Source: Antennarius striatus
Taxonomy: Eukaryota; Chordata; Actinopteri; Lophiiformes; Antennariidae
Assembly (NCBI RefSeq): GCF_040054535.1
Contig: NC_090792.1
Span: 1,035,001 to 1,099,000 of the forward strand
Direction: 5' to 3'
Length of the DNA: 64,000 bases
Notes under the pieces: generated by a model
The model's input: the letters and a program-made list of their open reading frames with translations, nothing else
Databases searched by the model: none
What the model was told of the DNA's origin: nothing
Part shown: positions 47,415-58,700 of the stretch, one piece after another
How the letters are laid out: every line of letters starts with the position of its first letter
Numbering within the stretch: the stretch's first letter is position 1
Made by a program: the position numbers and the translations under genes

Positions 47415-47526
47415 GACATGGATGTGCTGCCTGCTGGGTTTTCATTGTTCTGGCTTAAAAACATCAAGATTCTAAGAAGTGCCTGAAAACCTGAAGTATT
47501 AAAATCACAAGACTGCCATTATTATG

Positions 47527-47532
47527 TTTATT
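47527..47532 (-). promoter_or_regulatory. slc66a3: AATAAA polyadenylation signal, probable slc66a3 end
   Basis: Minus-strand AATAAA (TTTATT on plus) 237 bases after the slc66a3 stop codon. It is only 112 bases from the opposing rock2 signal. Confidence 0.6.
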
Positions 47533-47768
47533 AAAATAAGAAAAAACTTCACTACATCTTGTCTTAATACAGTATTTGTCATCCTGAGTAGATTTTCTGT
47601 GTGTGTCCGGTTGTGGCAGGTTTGTAGTCACTGGAATGTAAAGAGTTCTGAGGGTGGAACACTGGAGCGACGGGAGCCGCGGTGTTTTTCACTCCCAGTT
47701 GTGCCCGGAGTGAACGACGGGACTCTGAATGTTACCCAGGCGGGGGCGGGAGGACCGGACGCCGTCGC

Positions 47769-50752
47769 TCAGTCGTCCTTCTTGCTGCTGCTCCTCTGGT
47801 AGTAAAGCGCAGTGAGCAGAACCCACAGGTTCAGCAGCGTGGAGACGATGAAGCGCACCAGGACTGTGGGGAAGACGAATCGTGTTCAGGATATTCAGGC
47901 GTAGCCGGGGGTGTCTGCATTAACACTTACAGCCGGCACGAAATGAGACAGAACTGTGTTAACACACAGGATACGGGTTTCATCTGTGACGGAGCTCTGG
48001 AGTCAAACTAATTTTCCCCATTTAAAATAAATAATTTTAACCCATTCCAGCCTGGTAAAAACTCCCCAAACCCACTAAATTATGAAAAAAACAACATTTA
48101 ATCACCCAATAGACATAGACTTTACCTATGTACTGTATAATTACAGTATAAGTTATGTAAAAATGATTAAGAGTGAAAAGAGGAGCTACGTCTTCACTCC
48201 AATCATGAGGTAAAGAAAAACAAAAAGACACAACCTTTCTAAACATTTAGTGAAAAGAACATTGACTCTTATTTTTGAGTGAAATAAATTGGAAACACTT
48301 TTGTTGTGGCCCCTGAGGGCCACCGTAGTTCATCCTTGCTCATTGAGCTCCAGACGCGCTGCTACCAGCTGACCTCACAGCTGTTTGTGTGTCCTGTAGT
48401 TTCAGAAACACGTCTTGATGAAGTTTTTTTCCCCTTATCTTCATTTTATTTCCTTTCCACCCAACCGGTCAAGGCGGACGGCCGCCCAGAAGAGTCTGGG
48501 TCCTGCTCAGAGTTTCTTCCTCAATGAGGGAGTTTTCCCCGCCAATGTCTCTGGAGGGTTCAGTTGGGTTTTACTGTCTGTTTAAGCGCTTTGACACGTC
48601 TGTTGCCACGATTAAGCGCTTTATGAATAAAACTTGATTGAGTGAAATCCTCAGACAGGGATATTTATAATGACGACTGATTACAGCCTCAGGATTCCTT
48701 ATGCAGAAACAACAGAACAGAAAATGTCCACTCGTCTTGTGATGCTCATGGAGCACAAAAGACCCCCCCCGCCCCCGTGGGGTCGGTCTGACTTACCCTG
48801 CATGTCTCCAGTTGTCACTGCCGTGGTGTAAATGCGTGCTGGAACAGAGACGATGTGTTCATGACTCATTATGAAGAGACTCAATCATTCATGTAGAACA
48901 TTAACGTTAAACAGCAGAGCAGCGGCGCTCCAGCGAGGGGGAAGTGCTTATAGAGATGATGATGAGGGGTGTACAGATGATCAGATCAGCATGTCTGATG
49001 TAGACCTCACTATGAATGAATGATTGTAACTAGAAATTCTTTTTCTTATTATGGGGTGTTATAGAAATGACACTTACCTGCACAGGAGTAGACGGCCATA
49101 GCCCAGGTGAGGCTGCTCACCTGTCCGGCCTGCTTCGTCCTCCACAGACACTGAAGCTGAGCAACTTTACTGGCTGCACTGATGACTGTGCAGAGGCTCT
49201 GTGGAGGAGAACGGGGGTCAGACTGTTTCTGTGTTCATAAAACATTCCCAGCAGGGAGGTTTTACATTTTTAAGGTTAAAAAGTTTCCACACTTTAAATA
49301 AAGAAAGCAGCTGCAGAATCATTTTGGCTTTAAGGGCTCTGAGTGACACGACCAGATACGAGGTCTGGAAAACACGCTAAAATCCTAATAAGTTAGGATA
49401 AGATAAGTTAGGATAGGATAGGATAAGGTAAGCTAAAATAAGCTAAGCTAAACTTTGACTTTATTAACTGATGACAGTGATCTCTTCCAACATCTTTAGA
49501 GTTTCTTACCATCGCCAAATCTATGATCCACGTCTGCAGTGTCAGCAGTTTCCCACCAACGACAAACCTGAACACATCATGTTAATGTAATAACAACAAT
49601 AGATATGTGGAACACTGATTCTCTTCAGCCCTAAGTGACCCCCCCCCCCCCCAGGAGTCATCAACACAATGAAAGGATACGCCATGATGTAGAGGAGGCT
49701 CTGCTTCAGGCTGCCGTTGTAATACAGGATGAGGAGCAGCAGGAAGACGTCTGAGGACAGAGAGCAGCTGATGACACACGACCGACCGACCGACGCACAC
49801 GGCTACATCTGTTCCTATTGGTCACAAGAAATACAGACGACTCACCCTGAGCGATGAGGATTGGGTACTCCAGGTACGTGGGGGGTGGGTAGTCGTGGTA
49901 CATCTGGTACGTGACAAAAACAACGAACCTGCAGACACATGATTGGAACGTTCAGTTTGAAAGCACTAGCTTTGATCTATGGTCAAAGCTAGTGCTCTGA
50001 AAGCTAGACCGGCATGCATAGGTCAAAGATCAAAGCTAGTGCTCTGACCTACTGTCACTGTTCAAAACACTAGCTTTGATCTATGGTCTTCCTCACACTG
50101 GCCTTCTCCCTCATCTTTCTATCTTACCCGGTTCCTGAGTGTACAAAAGTTGAAATTTGACCTTGACCTAGTTTTCTCAAGGTCGAGGTCATCATCTATT
50201 TTCACCCCCTTTGCTGCCTGAGTCATGTGCTTTTTGTTTCAGACAGCAGGTGTGTTCACACCTGTGTGAATCACAAGGGGTTCAGCGTTGATCTTTTCTT
50301 TGTGACGTCATCTATAATAGTCTCTATGAAGCCACTGGGAACCAGCAGACCCCAGTTGTGTTCACCAGTGGCTTCACACCCCCCAGCAGAGACACCAGTA
50401 TGGAGTCAGTGAAGGCGTGGTGAGTGGTCACCGAGCGTGTTCTTCATCACAACTCTTCCTCAGTCCTATCAGTCATGTGATTTCATTAACGGTCATACAT
50501 GACGTGTTGCAGGAGTCCAGTGCTTTACAATATCAGTAGGGGGGGGCCCTTTGATGTGGATGTGGTCTGAGCTGAGATCTGGTGAACTTCATGTTTCTTC
50601 TCTGCAGGGTAAGATTTATAATATTTATTCTGTCATGTAAGAAAGTTTAGGCTTCGATAAAATGTTCTTTTTGATTAAAAAAGTGTAAACACAAATACAA
50701 GAATACTCAAATCTGACAAAACCAGATGAGTGGAAGAACCCTGTTACACTAC

Positions 50753-50847
<95 letters not shown>

Positions 50848-51152
50848 GAGGCGGGCTGACAAACAGGAAGGCATCACAAGTCGAGCTCTGAATCATTTCC
50901 GTTACACACTTCACATCCATCCATCCACCGGTAACGACACATCTCTCCCCCCGGTCCAGGCGCTCGTTTCTCGGATCAGACGCCGGCATCAGCGCGGGGC
51001 ACTCACCCGATCAGCTCCAGCAGCAGCCCGCTGAGGCTGACTCCGGTCGAGGACTTCGCCCGAATCACCACGAAGATCTGCGGGAACTTGAGCACCAAAC
51101 ACACGAACAGGATGCTGAAGTTAACGGCGTGGAGGAGCTCGTCGGCCGGCAT
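47769..51152 (-). CDS. slc66a3: slc66a3 (pqlc3): PQ-loop repeat membrane protein
   Basis: Seven coding exons on the minus strand, in order: 51152-51007, 49928-49846, 49750-49681, 49567-49510, 49198-49078, 48838-48797, 47863-47769. Lengths sum to 615 bases: 204 residues plus TGA (human SLC66A3 about 202). The protein starts MPADELLHAVNFSILFVC and has the first PQ-loop (LKFPQIFVVIRAKSSTGVSL), YPPPTYLEYPILIAQDV, WIIDLAM, ISAASKVAQLQCLWRT (second, degenerate PQ-loop) and a last helix LVRFIVSTLLNLWVLL. Hydrophobic segments fit the seven-helix SLC66 fold; the transported substrate is not established. The C-terminus SSSKKDD is a KKXX-type ER-retrieval motif. Intron 3 (49680-49568) looks U12-type. 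The gene is convergent with rock2, as in human 2p25, which supports the identification. Confidence 0.96.
48437..48643 (+). mobile_element. L2/Rex-like 3' tail, copy 3 (slc66a3 intron 6)
   Basis: GTCAAGGCGGACGGCCGCCC, GTCTGGGTCCTGCTCAGAG, GAGTTTTCCCCGCCAATGTC, TTTAAGCGCTTTGACACGTC and AAGCGCTTTATGAATAAAAC before TTGATTGA: same family as 27767-27985 and 36060-36190. Confidence 0.8.
49568..49680 (-). other. slc66a3: putative U12-type GT-AG intron of slc66a3
   Basis: On the minus strand the 113-bp intron begins GTATCCTTTC, an exact match to the minor-spliceosome 5' consensus GTATCCTTT, and contains TACATTAAC (49589-49581) with its branch adenosine 14 bases from the TTCAG acceptor, in the window typical of U12 introns. 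The site is fixed by frame: the exon ends ATGGC and the next begins GTTTGTC, giving MAFVVGGK. No usable U2-type alternative keeps the frame. Confidence 0.85.
50130..50245. repeat. dispersed repeat with inverted AAGGTC sites, copy 2
   Basis: TTGACCTTGACCTAG, TCTCAAGGTCGAGGTCATCA and CTGCCTGAGTCATGTGCTTT match the repeats at 30797 and 59015; the second half-site is mutated (AAGGTCG). It lies in slc66a3 intron 1. Confidence 0.8.
50754..50845. repeat. (CA)n microsatellite in slc66a3 intron 1
   Basis: Uninterrupted CA run of about 92 bases, roughly 160 bases downstream of exon 1 on the minus strand. Confidence 0.97.
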
Positions 51153-51260
51153 GTCGGGAGGCAGAGGGGCCGCTGAGGGGCGAGGATGCCGCGGTGTCCC
51201 GGAGGGAGCCTGGAGTGGAAACCAGCTTTAAAGGAGACTTCCGCTCTGAGGTTTCAAAAT
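51153..51260 (-). promoter_or_regulatory. slc66a3: slc66a3 5' UTR / proximal promoter
   Basis: A short GC- and CpG-rich stretch directly upstream (minus strand) of the slc66a3 ATG, continuous with GC-rich exon 1 and ending where AT-rich repeat DNA begins. No TATA box; the transcription start is not defined. Confidence 0.5.
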
Positions 51261-51379
51261 AAAAGTCAATCAACATAGACTCAGCTACCTATCCATTTTA
51301 AAGATAGACATATATTTATTTTTTATTTTTTTTAAATATACTTATTAATCACCGAAGGGAAATTAATGTCATTCTAGTT

Positions 51380-51859
51380 CAGGGGTGTCAAACTCATTTC
51401 CACTGAGGGCCACATCAGCATGGTGGCTGTCCTCAAAGGGCCAGATGAACTAATAAATGTAACTCAGTGTAATGTAATATAAATGTAACTACTCCTTAAT
51501 GTTAAATAACTCTAAATTTAATACTCATTCAATTCAGAAACATTATAGTTACACAGAAAAATATGTTTGCTTGTTGCTGTGTTGTATTTGTCAGGTTATT
51601 AAACCCACAGAACTCCATCAATCAAGGATCAAACTATCAATGAATAAAGAAAAATAACATCAAACACAAGTTAGGAAGTTAACTTTGTTCAAAACGTTTT
51701 TGTCAGAGTTAAAATGGACTCAATTACTGCATTGTGGGAAATGTAGTTTTGGTCAAAGCACGATTTTGACCTACTTATTTTAGACACTGACCCTTTATGC
51801 TCTGCGGGCCGCATAAAATGATGTGGTGGGGCCCCTGGGTCTTGAGTTTGACACATGTG
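51380..51859. mobile_element. hAT-type non-autonomous transposon, copy B (480 bp)
   Basis: Starts CAGGGGTGTCAAACTCATTT and ends CTTGAGTTTGACACATGTG. It has the same length and internal order (GGGCCACATCAGCATG, TCCTCAAAGGGCCAG, GGTCAAAGCAC) as copy A at 20699. Flanking octamers TTCTAGTT and CTCTCGGT match only at about half the positions, so the target duplication has decayed. Confidence 0.85.
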
Positions 51860-51903
51860 CTCTCGGTAATCAAATCACATGCATATATATTAGTGTGTGA
51901 GGC

Positions 51904-51905
<2 letters not shown>

Positions 51906-51984
<79 letters not shown>
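51906..51984. repeat. (CA)n microsatellite
   Basis: CA run of about 78 bases between GGCCC and GGGGCC, just beyond hAT copy B. Confidence 0.97.
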
Positions 51985-51986
<2 letters not shown>

Positions 51987-52242
51987 GGCCTGTACGGATG
52001 CAGTGGGAGGCAACGTTATTATTATAGCCATTATTTTGAAGGTGAATTTAACCGTTTCCTGTCATCTACATTCTCGTCTTACTTCCGCATACATCCTTTG
52101 AAAGCTGCCACTTTGTGACGTTACTTGCGGAACTTGAATTTCCATCCTTTTTTTTTTAAACCAGTGTCTGTGTACTGAGATAGAATCCATCACAACAGAC
52201 CGTTCAGCTGCAGCTTTCTGTTCACCTTTTATTGCGTTAATG

Positions 52243-53530
52243 CAGGGATTCCCAAAGTGTGGTGCTCGAGCTGCCGCTAGGGGGTGCGCGAGTGTGATGG
52301 CAGCTGAGCACCTTGAAATACATAAATAATTAAATAAATAATTTAAACACTTTTTAATGGAGGATTAACAGTTTAAATATTTAAATTCATTCACGGAAAT
52401 CATTTGTAATTTTCAATTAAAAAACGTTTTGGGAAAATTTTAAATAAAAAAAAAAACAACCCAAAATGCACTTGGCTTTCTCCTAGCTACGTGCTAGCTT
52501 GTTGTGATAGCAACAACAATAATACGCCGAAATGCATAACTGGTTAAAAACGGGCAGTCTGTCGGGGATTAAATCAGGGAGAAATGAAAGAGGACAGGAT
52601 ACTTTGGCCCAACTGAGAGCTGTGAGGTCTACCAGGATGAAGAAACCCAGCAGGAAACAGAGAGTGATGATGACGAGACAGGGAAACTGAAGATGAGGAG
52701 CACAGAACACAGAAAACTCACCCGGACACTTCATCGGGAGAAGGGGGTAAAGAACACAATGAGACTCGTACTCCAAAGAGAAAACATGATGTTGAACTTG
52801 GGCCTATGTTATTTTGATTCTTTGTGGCGGAGTAGCATGTTTGTTAGCATTTAATAACTGTTAGTTTGTTAAATAGGCCTATTTGTTACATAGCAGGGCT
52901 CAAAATTGCGCCCATTTTGGTCGCATATACGCCCATATTTTCATCAGTGCGACTATTAAATATATTTGGGAGCAACGGTGCGACTAGGGGAAAAAATCTG
53001 GAGCGCCTTTTTTTGTGAGACGGCGCTCCCGCGGTCCTGCCAGGAACCAATGAGAGCGCAGCTGCGGCTGCTCTCCTGGGGGAGAGAGGAGGAACGGAGA
53101 TTGACGGAGCATCTCTATTGCTTTTGGGGGGGTGCTCCTGAAGTCTTTGCTGGTGCTACTAACTTCTACATTTGGGAGCACCAGTGCTACCAAGAAAAAA
53201 AGTTAATTTTGAGCCCTGCATAGCAATAACTGCTGTTCATCACTCATCTGTAGTCGGCTCGCTTGGCGACCATTTTGACTTAAAATATTATTATTGGCAT
53301 TTTTATATTGTTACTATTATTCTCCCCAGCGTTTCTAAAGTGACAGATCATTAGGCCCATTATTGCACAATCTATTCTGTGTTAACAGGAGCCTATATTA
53401 TTAAACTTGATACCTATATGGCTATAAAGACTACGCCTTTTCTTTTTTTCATGTTTTGGGCATTGGGAGTGCGTCAGCTAAGTCGGGAGGTAGAAGAGGG
53501 TGCGCTGACTGAAAAGTTTGGGAACCGCTG
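52243..53530 (+). mobile_element. hAT transposon remnant with 8-bp target duplication
   Basis: CGTTAATG occurs at 52235-52242 and again at 53531-53538, an exact 8-bp target duplication. Between them, the left end CAGGGATTCCCAAAGTGTGG and the right end AAGTTTGGGAACCGCTG are inverted termini of the zaphod/ZBED-like hAT group. The interior plus strand has MHNWLKTGSLSGIKS, resembling the N-terminus of hAT-derived ZBED proteins, but stops and frameshifts follow and the catalytic region is missing. A second transposon is inserted at 52894-53217. Confidence 0.9.
52894..53217. mobile_element. 324-bp transposon nested inside the hAT element
   Basis: Left end CAGGGCTCAAAATT and right end AATTTTGAGCCCTG are perfect 14-base inverted repeats, flanked by CATAG (52889-52893 and 53218-53222), a 5-bp direct repeat. 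The interior contains GGGAGCACCAGTGCTACC-like motifs. Superfamily not certain from the 5-bp duplication. Confidence 0.88.
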
Positions 53531-53789
53531 CGTTAATGCATTAGATAGATTAAATACACTGACACTCGATGTCGACTAGTTCTGGAAATACATTGATCAG
53601 TGAAACAGATATTACTGATATTGTTGCAGATATAGCACAAATATGTTACAATGCATTTTATAACATGTTGATCTGTCAGTGACGAACATGTGAGCACTTC
53701 GACTTTCAGACACCAGCTGCTGGAAATGTTCCTGAGGAAGTTCAGTTCCTTCAGCCATGTGGACAAAGACTACAACATGTGACTGCGAT

Positions 53790-53910
53790 CCATAATTCAT
53801 TCATTCATTCATTCATTCATTCATTCATTCATTCATTCATTCATTCATTCACACAGATACTATCCTACAAGGGTGAGAGGGACATATATATATATATATA
53901 AATATATAGT
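53790..53910. repeat. (ATTC)n and (TA)n microsatellites
   Basis: An ATTC tetranucleotide run at about 53792-53850 and a TA run at about 53886-53905. Confidence 0.95.
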
Positions 53911-53911
53911 G

Positions 53912-54300
53912 TGCCCTCGTTACTAGCGGTTAACGCGTTCCAGGAACCACACTTGAATAGTGAATTCTGAGATAGAGTGAGAAACTATTTCTTATTATTT
54001 ACGGTAATTTAAACGTTTATGAACCCCCCCCATACTGATATTAAACCACCGTCTATCTGTATTACCTTTTCCCACTCTGATAGACTGTTTAAAGAGCTTT
54101 AGTGTCTCACAAAAGTCTTGAGTCTGACGGAACGAGCGCACTTCCGGGTGCCGTCAGCCAATAGAATGTATGTACGGTATCACGTGACTGCCTACCAAAG
54201 AATCCGCGATGAGGTGGAGTCGCAGTTGGTGATGTGCGATCGCGCGAGGGCGATCTGTATGTATGGCAGGGATACTCCTGGCATGACATCGGTACACATG
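53912..54300. repeat. dispersed DNA-transposon-like repeat, copy 2
   Basis: GTGCCCTCGTTACTAGCGG, AACGCGTTCCAGGAACC, TTTACGGTAATTTAAACG, TTATGAACCCCCCCATACTG, CTTTTCCCACTCTGATAGAC and GCCAATAGAATG..CACGTGACTGCC. The first half is shared with 59755-59930 and the second half with 45070-45165. It resembles a widespread fish non-autonomous transposon that begins with a 'CCCTCGTT..CGCGGTTAA' motif; family name uncertain. A (CA)n run of about 92 bases follows at 54310-54401. Confidence 0.75.
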
Positions 54301-54307
54301 TAGATAG

Positions 54308-54405
<98 letters not shown>

Positions 54406-54516
54406 GTAGTACACATTCACACCTGCAGGCAATTCCAGACCACGCAATTCACCTGACGTGCATGTTTTAACAACTATGTAATTGTAGTTGTAAGACAAAA
54501 TGAGCTTTTGAAGACA

Positions 54517-54522
54517 TTTATT
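54517..54522 (-). promoter_or_regulatory. AATAAA polyadenylation signal of the HMG-box gene
   Basis: Minus-strand AATAAA in AAATGAAATAAATGTC, 62 bases after the stop codon at 54584-54586. Confidence 0.7.
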
Positions 54523-54583
54523 TCATTTTGCAAAGGGGGAGCATGAAACAGGGCAGCTTGAGGGCATGACTGTCGAAACTCCT

Positions 54584-55705
54584 TCATTTTCTTCTCTTTG
54601 TTCCCTGCACAGAAGCAAACAGACTTCTTCAGACTAGCTCAGAAAAACCATGTGGTGATGATGAAGAGGATTAAGCATTGTTCCACTTACATAGTTTTTT
54701 TTTGATGACCAGTTGGGGTAAAGCTGCTGGTGGAGCTTTTTCTCCTTATTGGCTTCTTTGATATACTTCTCCTTCTCTGTCTTGGGCAAAGAGTTCCACT
54801 ATGGACAAACGACAACACAGCATCATCACTCTACCACACACTGCTAAGATATCTGCTATCACACAAACACGAAGGGAAACAAACAAATGATGCTATTAAT
54901 GCAACAGCCCTTGACTCATCATTTCCCTCTAGTGTCCAGATGTGCCAATGTCAACTTCAAGAACTCAAGGATGATGTGGCTCTTGAAGTCTATGAAGTTT
55001 CTCAGTCATCAAGGTCGAGGTAAACCAAGATCAAAAAAGAATCAACTGGATTTGCTTCAGGTTGGTTGAAGAAGTTTCAGACCTCAGAGATTTCTTCATT
55101 TTTGACTGACTGGTAGAGTCCACATAGTGGAAAACCACAAACAACCCAAACCACCAAGACAATGAGTCGAATTAGGAGTTACCATTCATAAGGGAGTCAT
55201 TATCCCGCCTACCCTCATGTGAGCTGTTTTGGTGAGCTGCAGTCCTTCAAGAAGTCTTAAACATGACATAAACAAGAGTCTCAAGCATCCAGAACTAAAA
55301 CTATTACCTTCTTTGCCAGAGTTGCATGCAAACCACTGCTCCCAGACAGACAGACAGAAGGGTCAGCCAGTGGTCTTTGCTCCCTCAGGAACAATAGGAA
55401 GGCATTTTGAGGCTTCTTGATGTATGTACCATCATCTTTCTTCTCTTTCCTCTGAGGCCTATGAGGCCTCGGAGACCTCAAGTTAACACATAGAAACATA
55501 TCAGAAGGATACTACACAACAGCCAGAAGTTCATTCAGGGTAAAAACTGTCCAGATCAAACTTACAGTTTTGACTCTACTTTGTTTGAAACAACAGCATC
55601 ATTAAGGGGAGCAGGATTGTCTGAGAGGCGGTCCACTGCCATTTCATTCCTTGAGAGAGCGACACAAATATTAGTCACAGAACCAGTGTGAGATGGTCAG
55701 TGCCC

Positions 55706-55769
<64 letters not shown>

Positions 55770-58700
55770 GTGTTACTTACAACATCCCAGCAAATGGCAG
55801 GTATGGTAGACCACTAAGGCTCTTCTTCACTTGGTTTTCCTGGTCCTGGATGTACAAAAAAATAGGTTGTATTAGATAGGCTCCAAGGGTGTCTCAATGG
55901 GAAAAGGTTGTCCCTCCTTTGAATTTTACATTTCGAAAAAGAAAATGAACTGTGGGGTTTAGCTTACCGTTTGTGGAGGAGCAGCTGGAGGACATACTTC
56001 AGCTGGAGGGTGACCATTGGCCATTGATGTCTGGCCATTCTGTGAGGACCACTGACTTAGAAGGTTCTGTTGAGGACCAGGATGGTGACCATTTGCCTTT
56101 GATGTCTGGCCCTTCTGTGAGGACCATGGACTTGACAGGTTCTGTGGAGGACCAAGTTGTTGACCAATGACCTTTGATGTATGGCCATTCCTTGAGGACC
56201 ATTGACTCGACAGGTTCTGAGGAGGACCAGGATACTGACGACTGGCCATAGAGGTCTGGCCATTCTGTAAGGACAATTGACTCGGCAGTTTCTGCGGAGG
56301 ACCAAGTGTTTGACCTTTGGCCATTGATGTCTGGCCAATCCTTGAGGACCATTGAGTCGACAGGTTCTGTGGAGGACTAGGATACTGACGACTGGCCATA
56401 GAGGTCTGGCCATTCTGTGAGGACAATTGACTCGACAGGTTCTGTGGAGGACCAAGTTGTTGACCATTGGCCACTGATGTCTGGCTATTCCTTGAGGACC
56501 AGGACCATTGACTCGACAGGTTCTGTGGAGGACCAGGATACTGATGACTGGCCATAGAGGTCTGGCCCTTCTGTGAGGACCATGGACTTGACAGGTTCTG
56601 TTGAGGACCAAGTTGTTGACCAATGGCCATTGATGTCTGGCCATTCCTTGAGGACCATTTACTCGACAGGTTCTGCGGAGGACCAGGATACTGAAGACTG
56701 GCCATAGAAGTCTGGTCATTCTGTGAGGAGAATTGACTCGGCACTTTCTGTGGAGGACCAAGTTGTTGACCATTGGCCACTGATGTCTGGCCATTCCTTG
56801 AGGACCATTGACTCGACAGGTTCTGAGGAGGACCAGGATACTGACGACTGGCCATAGAGGTTTGGCCATTCTGTAAGGACAATTGACTCGGCAGTTTCTG
56901 CGGAGGACCAAGTTGTTGACCTTTGGCCATTGATGTCTGGCCAATCCTTGAGGACCATTGAGTCGACAGGTTCTGCGGAGGACTAGGATACTGACGACTG
57001 GCCATAGAGGTTTGGCCATTCTGTGAGGACAATTGACTCAGAAGTTTCTGTGGAGGACCAAGTTGTTGACCATTGGCCACTGATGTCTGGCTATTCCTTG
57101 AGGACCATTGGCTCGACAGGTTCTGAGGAGGACCAGGATACTGACGACTGGCCATAGAGGTCTGGCCATTCTGTAAGGACAATTGACTCGGCAGTTTCTG
57201 CGGAGGACCAAGTTGTTGACCTTTGGCCATTGATGTCTGGCCAATCCTTGAGGACCATTGAGTCGACAGGTTCTGCGGAGGACTAGGATACTGACGACTG
57301 GCCATAGAGGTTTGGCCATTCTGTGAGGACAATTGACTCAGAAGTTTCTGTGGAGGACCAAGTTGTTGACCATTGGCCACTGATGTCTGGCTATTCCTTG
57401 AGGACCATTGGCTCGACAGGTTCTGAGGAGGACCAGGATACTGACGACTGGCCATAGAGGTCTGGCCATTCTGTAAGGACAATTGACTCGGCAGTTTCTG
57501 CGGAGGACCAAGTTGTTGACCTTTGGCCATTGATGTCTGGCCAATCCTTGAGGACCATTGAGTCGACAGGTTCTGCGGAGGACTAGGATACTGACGACTG
57601 GCCATAGAGGTTTGGCCATTCTGTGAGGACAATTGACTCGGAAGTTTCTGTGGAGGACCAAGTTGTTGACCATTGGCCATTGATGTCTGGCCATTCCTTG
57701 AAGACCATTGACTCGGCAGGTTCTGTGGAGGACTAGGATACTGACAACTGGCCATAGAGGTCTGGTCATTCTGTGAGGACCATTGAATCAGCAGGTACTC
57801 TGGAGGACCAGAATGGTGACCATTGGCCATTGATGTCTTGCCATTCCATGAGGACCATTGATTACGCATGCACTTTGGAGGACCAGGATGGTGACCATTG
57901 GCCATTGATGTGAAGCCATTCTCTGAGAACCATTGACTCGGCATGTACCGAGGACGAACAGGAGGGTGACCATTTGCAACCAGTGTAGGGAAGTTCACTT
58001 TAGACAACTGCCCTTGCAGGTACGGTAAAAGAACAGCAGGAATGTGGCTACTGGCCAAGGATGGTAGGGTGTTCTCTGCAGACCACTGAGCTGCCAGGTA
58101 CTGTTGCGTAACAAAAGGAAAGCATCTATTGAACACAGTGTTCCGTGTATTGGCCACATCTGTTGGAACATTCTCTACACAGGACTTATCCAGCAGGTTT
58201 TTTGGTGAGGTGGCAGGAGGAGTATTGCTGGAGGATCCTGTTTTGTAGTTCTTGTCAAACTGCTGCTCCTGCATGTGTTGTGAAGTTGCAGGAGGGTTAT
58301 TGCTGGAGGATCCTGTTTTGTAGTATTCGTCTAACTGCTGCTCTTGCATGTGTTGTGGTGAAGTTGCAGGAGGGTTATTGCTGGAGGATCCTGTTTTGTA
58401 GTATTCGTCTAACTGCTGCTCTTGCATATGTTGTGGTGAAGTTGCTGGAGGGTTATTGCTGGAGGATCCTGTTTTGTAGTTCTCGTCAAACTGCTGCTCC
58501 TGCATGTGTTGTGATGAAGTTGCAGGAGGGTTATTGCTGGAGGATCCTGTTTTGTAGTATTCGTCTAACTGCTGCTCTTGCATATGTTGTGGTGAAGTTG
58601 CAGGAGGGTTATTGCTGGAGGATCCTGTTTTGTAGTTCTCGTCAAACTGCTGCTCCTGCATGTGTTGTGGTGAAGTGGCAGGAGAGTAATTGTTGGATGA

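Larger units (their letters stand above)
45006..47430 (+). other. rock2: rock2 3' UTR (presumed)
   Basis: Sequence from the stop to the AATAAA at 47409-47414. A dispersed transposon-like repeat lies at about 45075-45165 and a short GGCGTGTGGTAAC tandem repeat at 45392-45440. Another ATTAAA occurs near 47145 and a (GT)n run at 47211-47234. No supported coding sequence except the candidate alternative exon at 45304-45382. Confidence 0.6.

Noticed and set aside
53912-54300. functional regulatory region because of CACGTG and CCAAT-like motifs
   Set aside because: The motifs are shared by the other dispersed copies of the same repeat, so they are family sequence and not locus-specific signals.
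56057-57019. 320-codon and related minus-strand frames overlapping the HMG repeat exon
   Set aside because: Alternative-frame shadows of the same tandem repeat; only the SSxNGQTSMA frame joins spliced exons ending in the HMG box.
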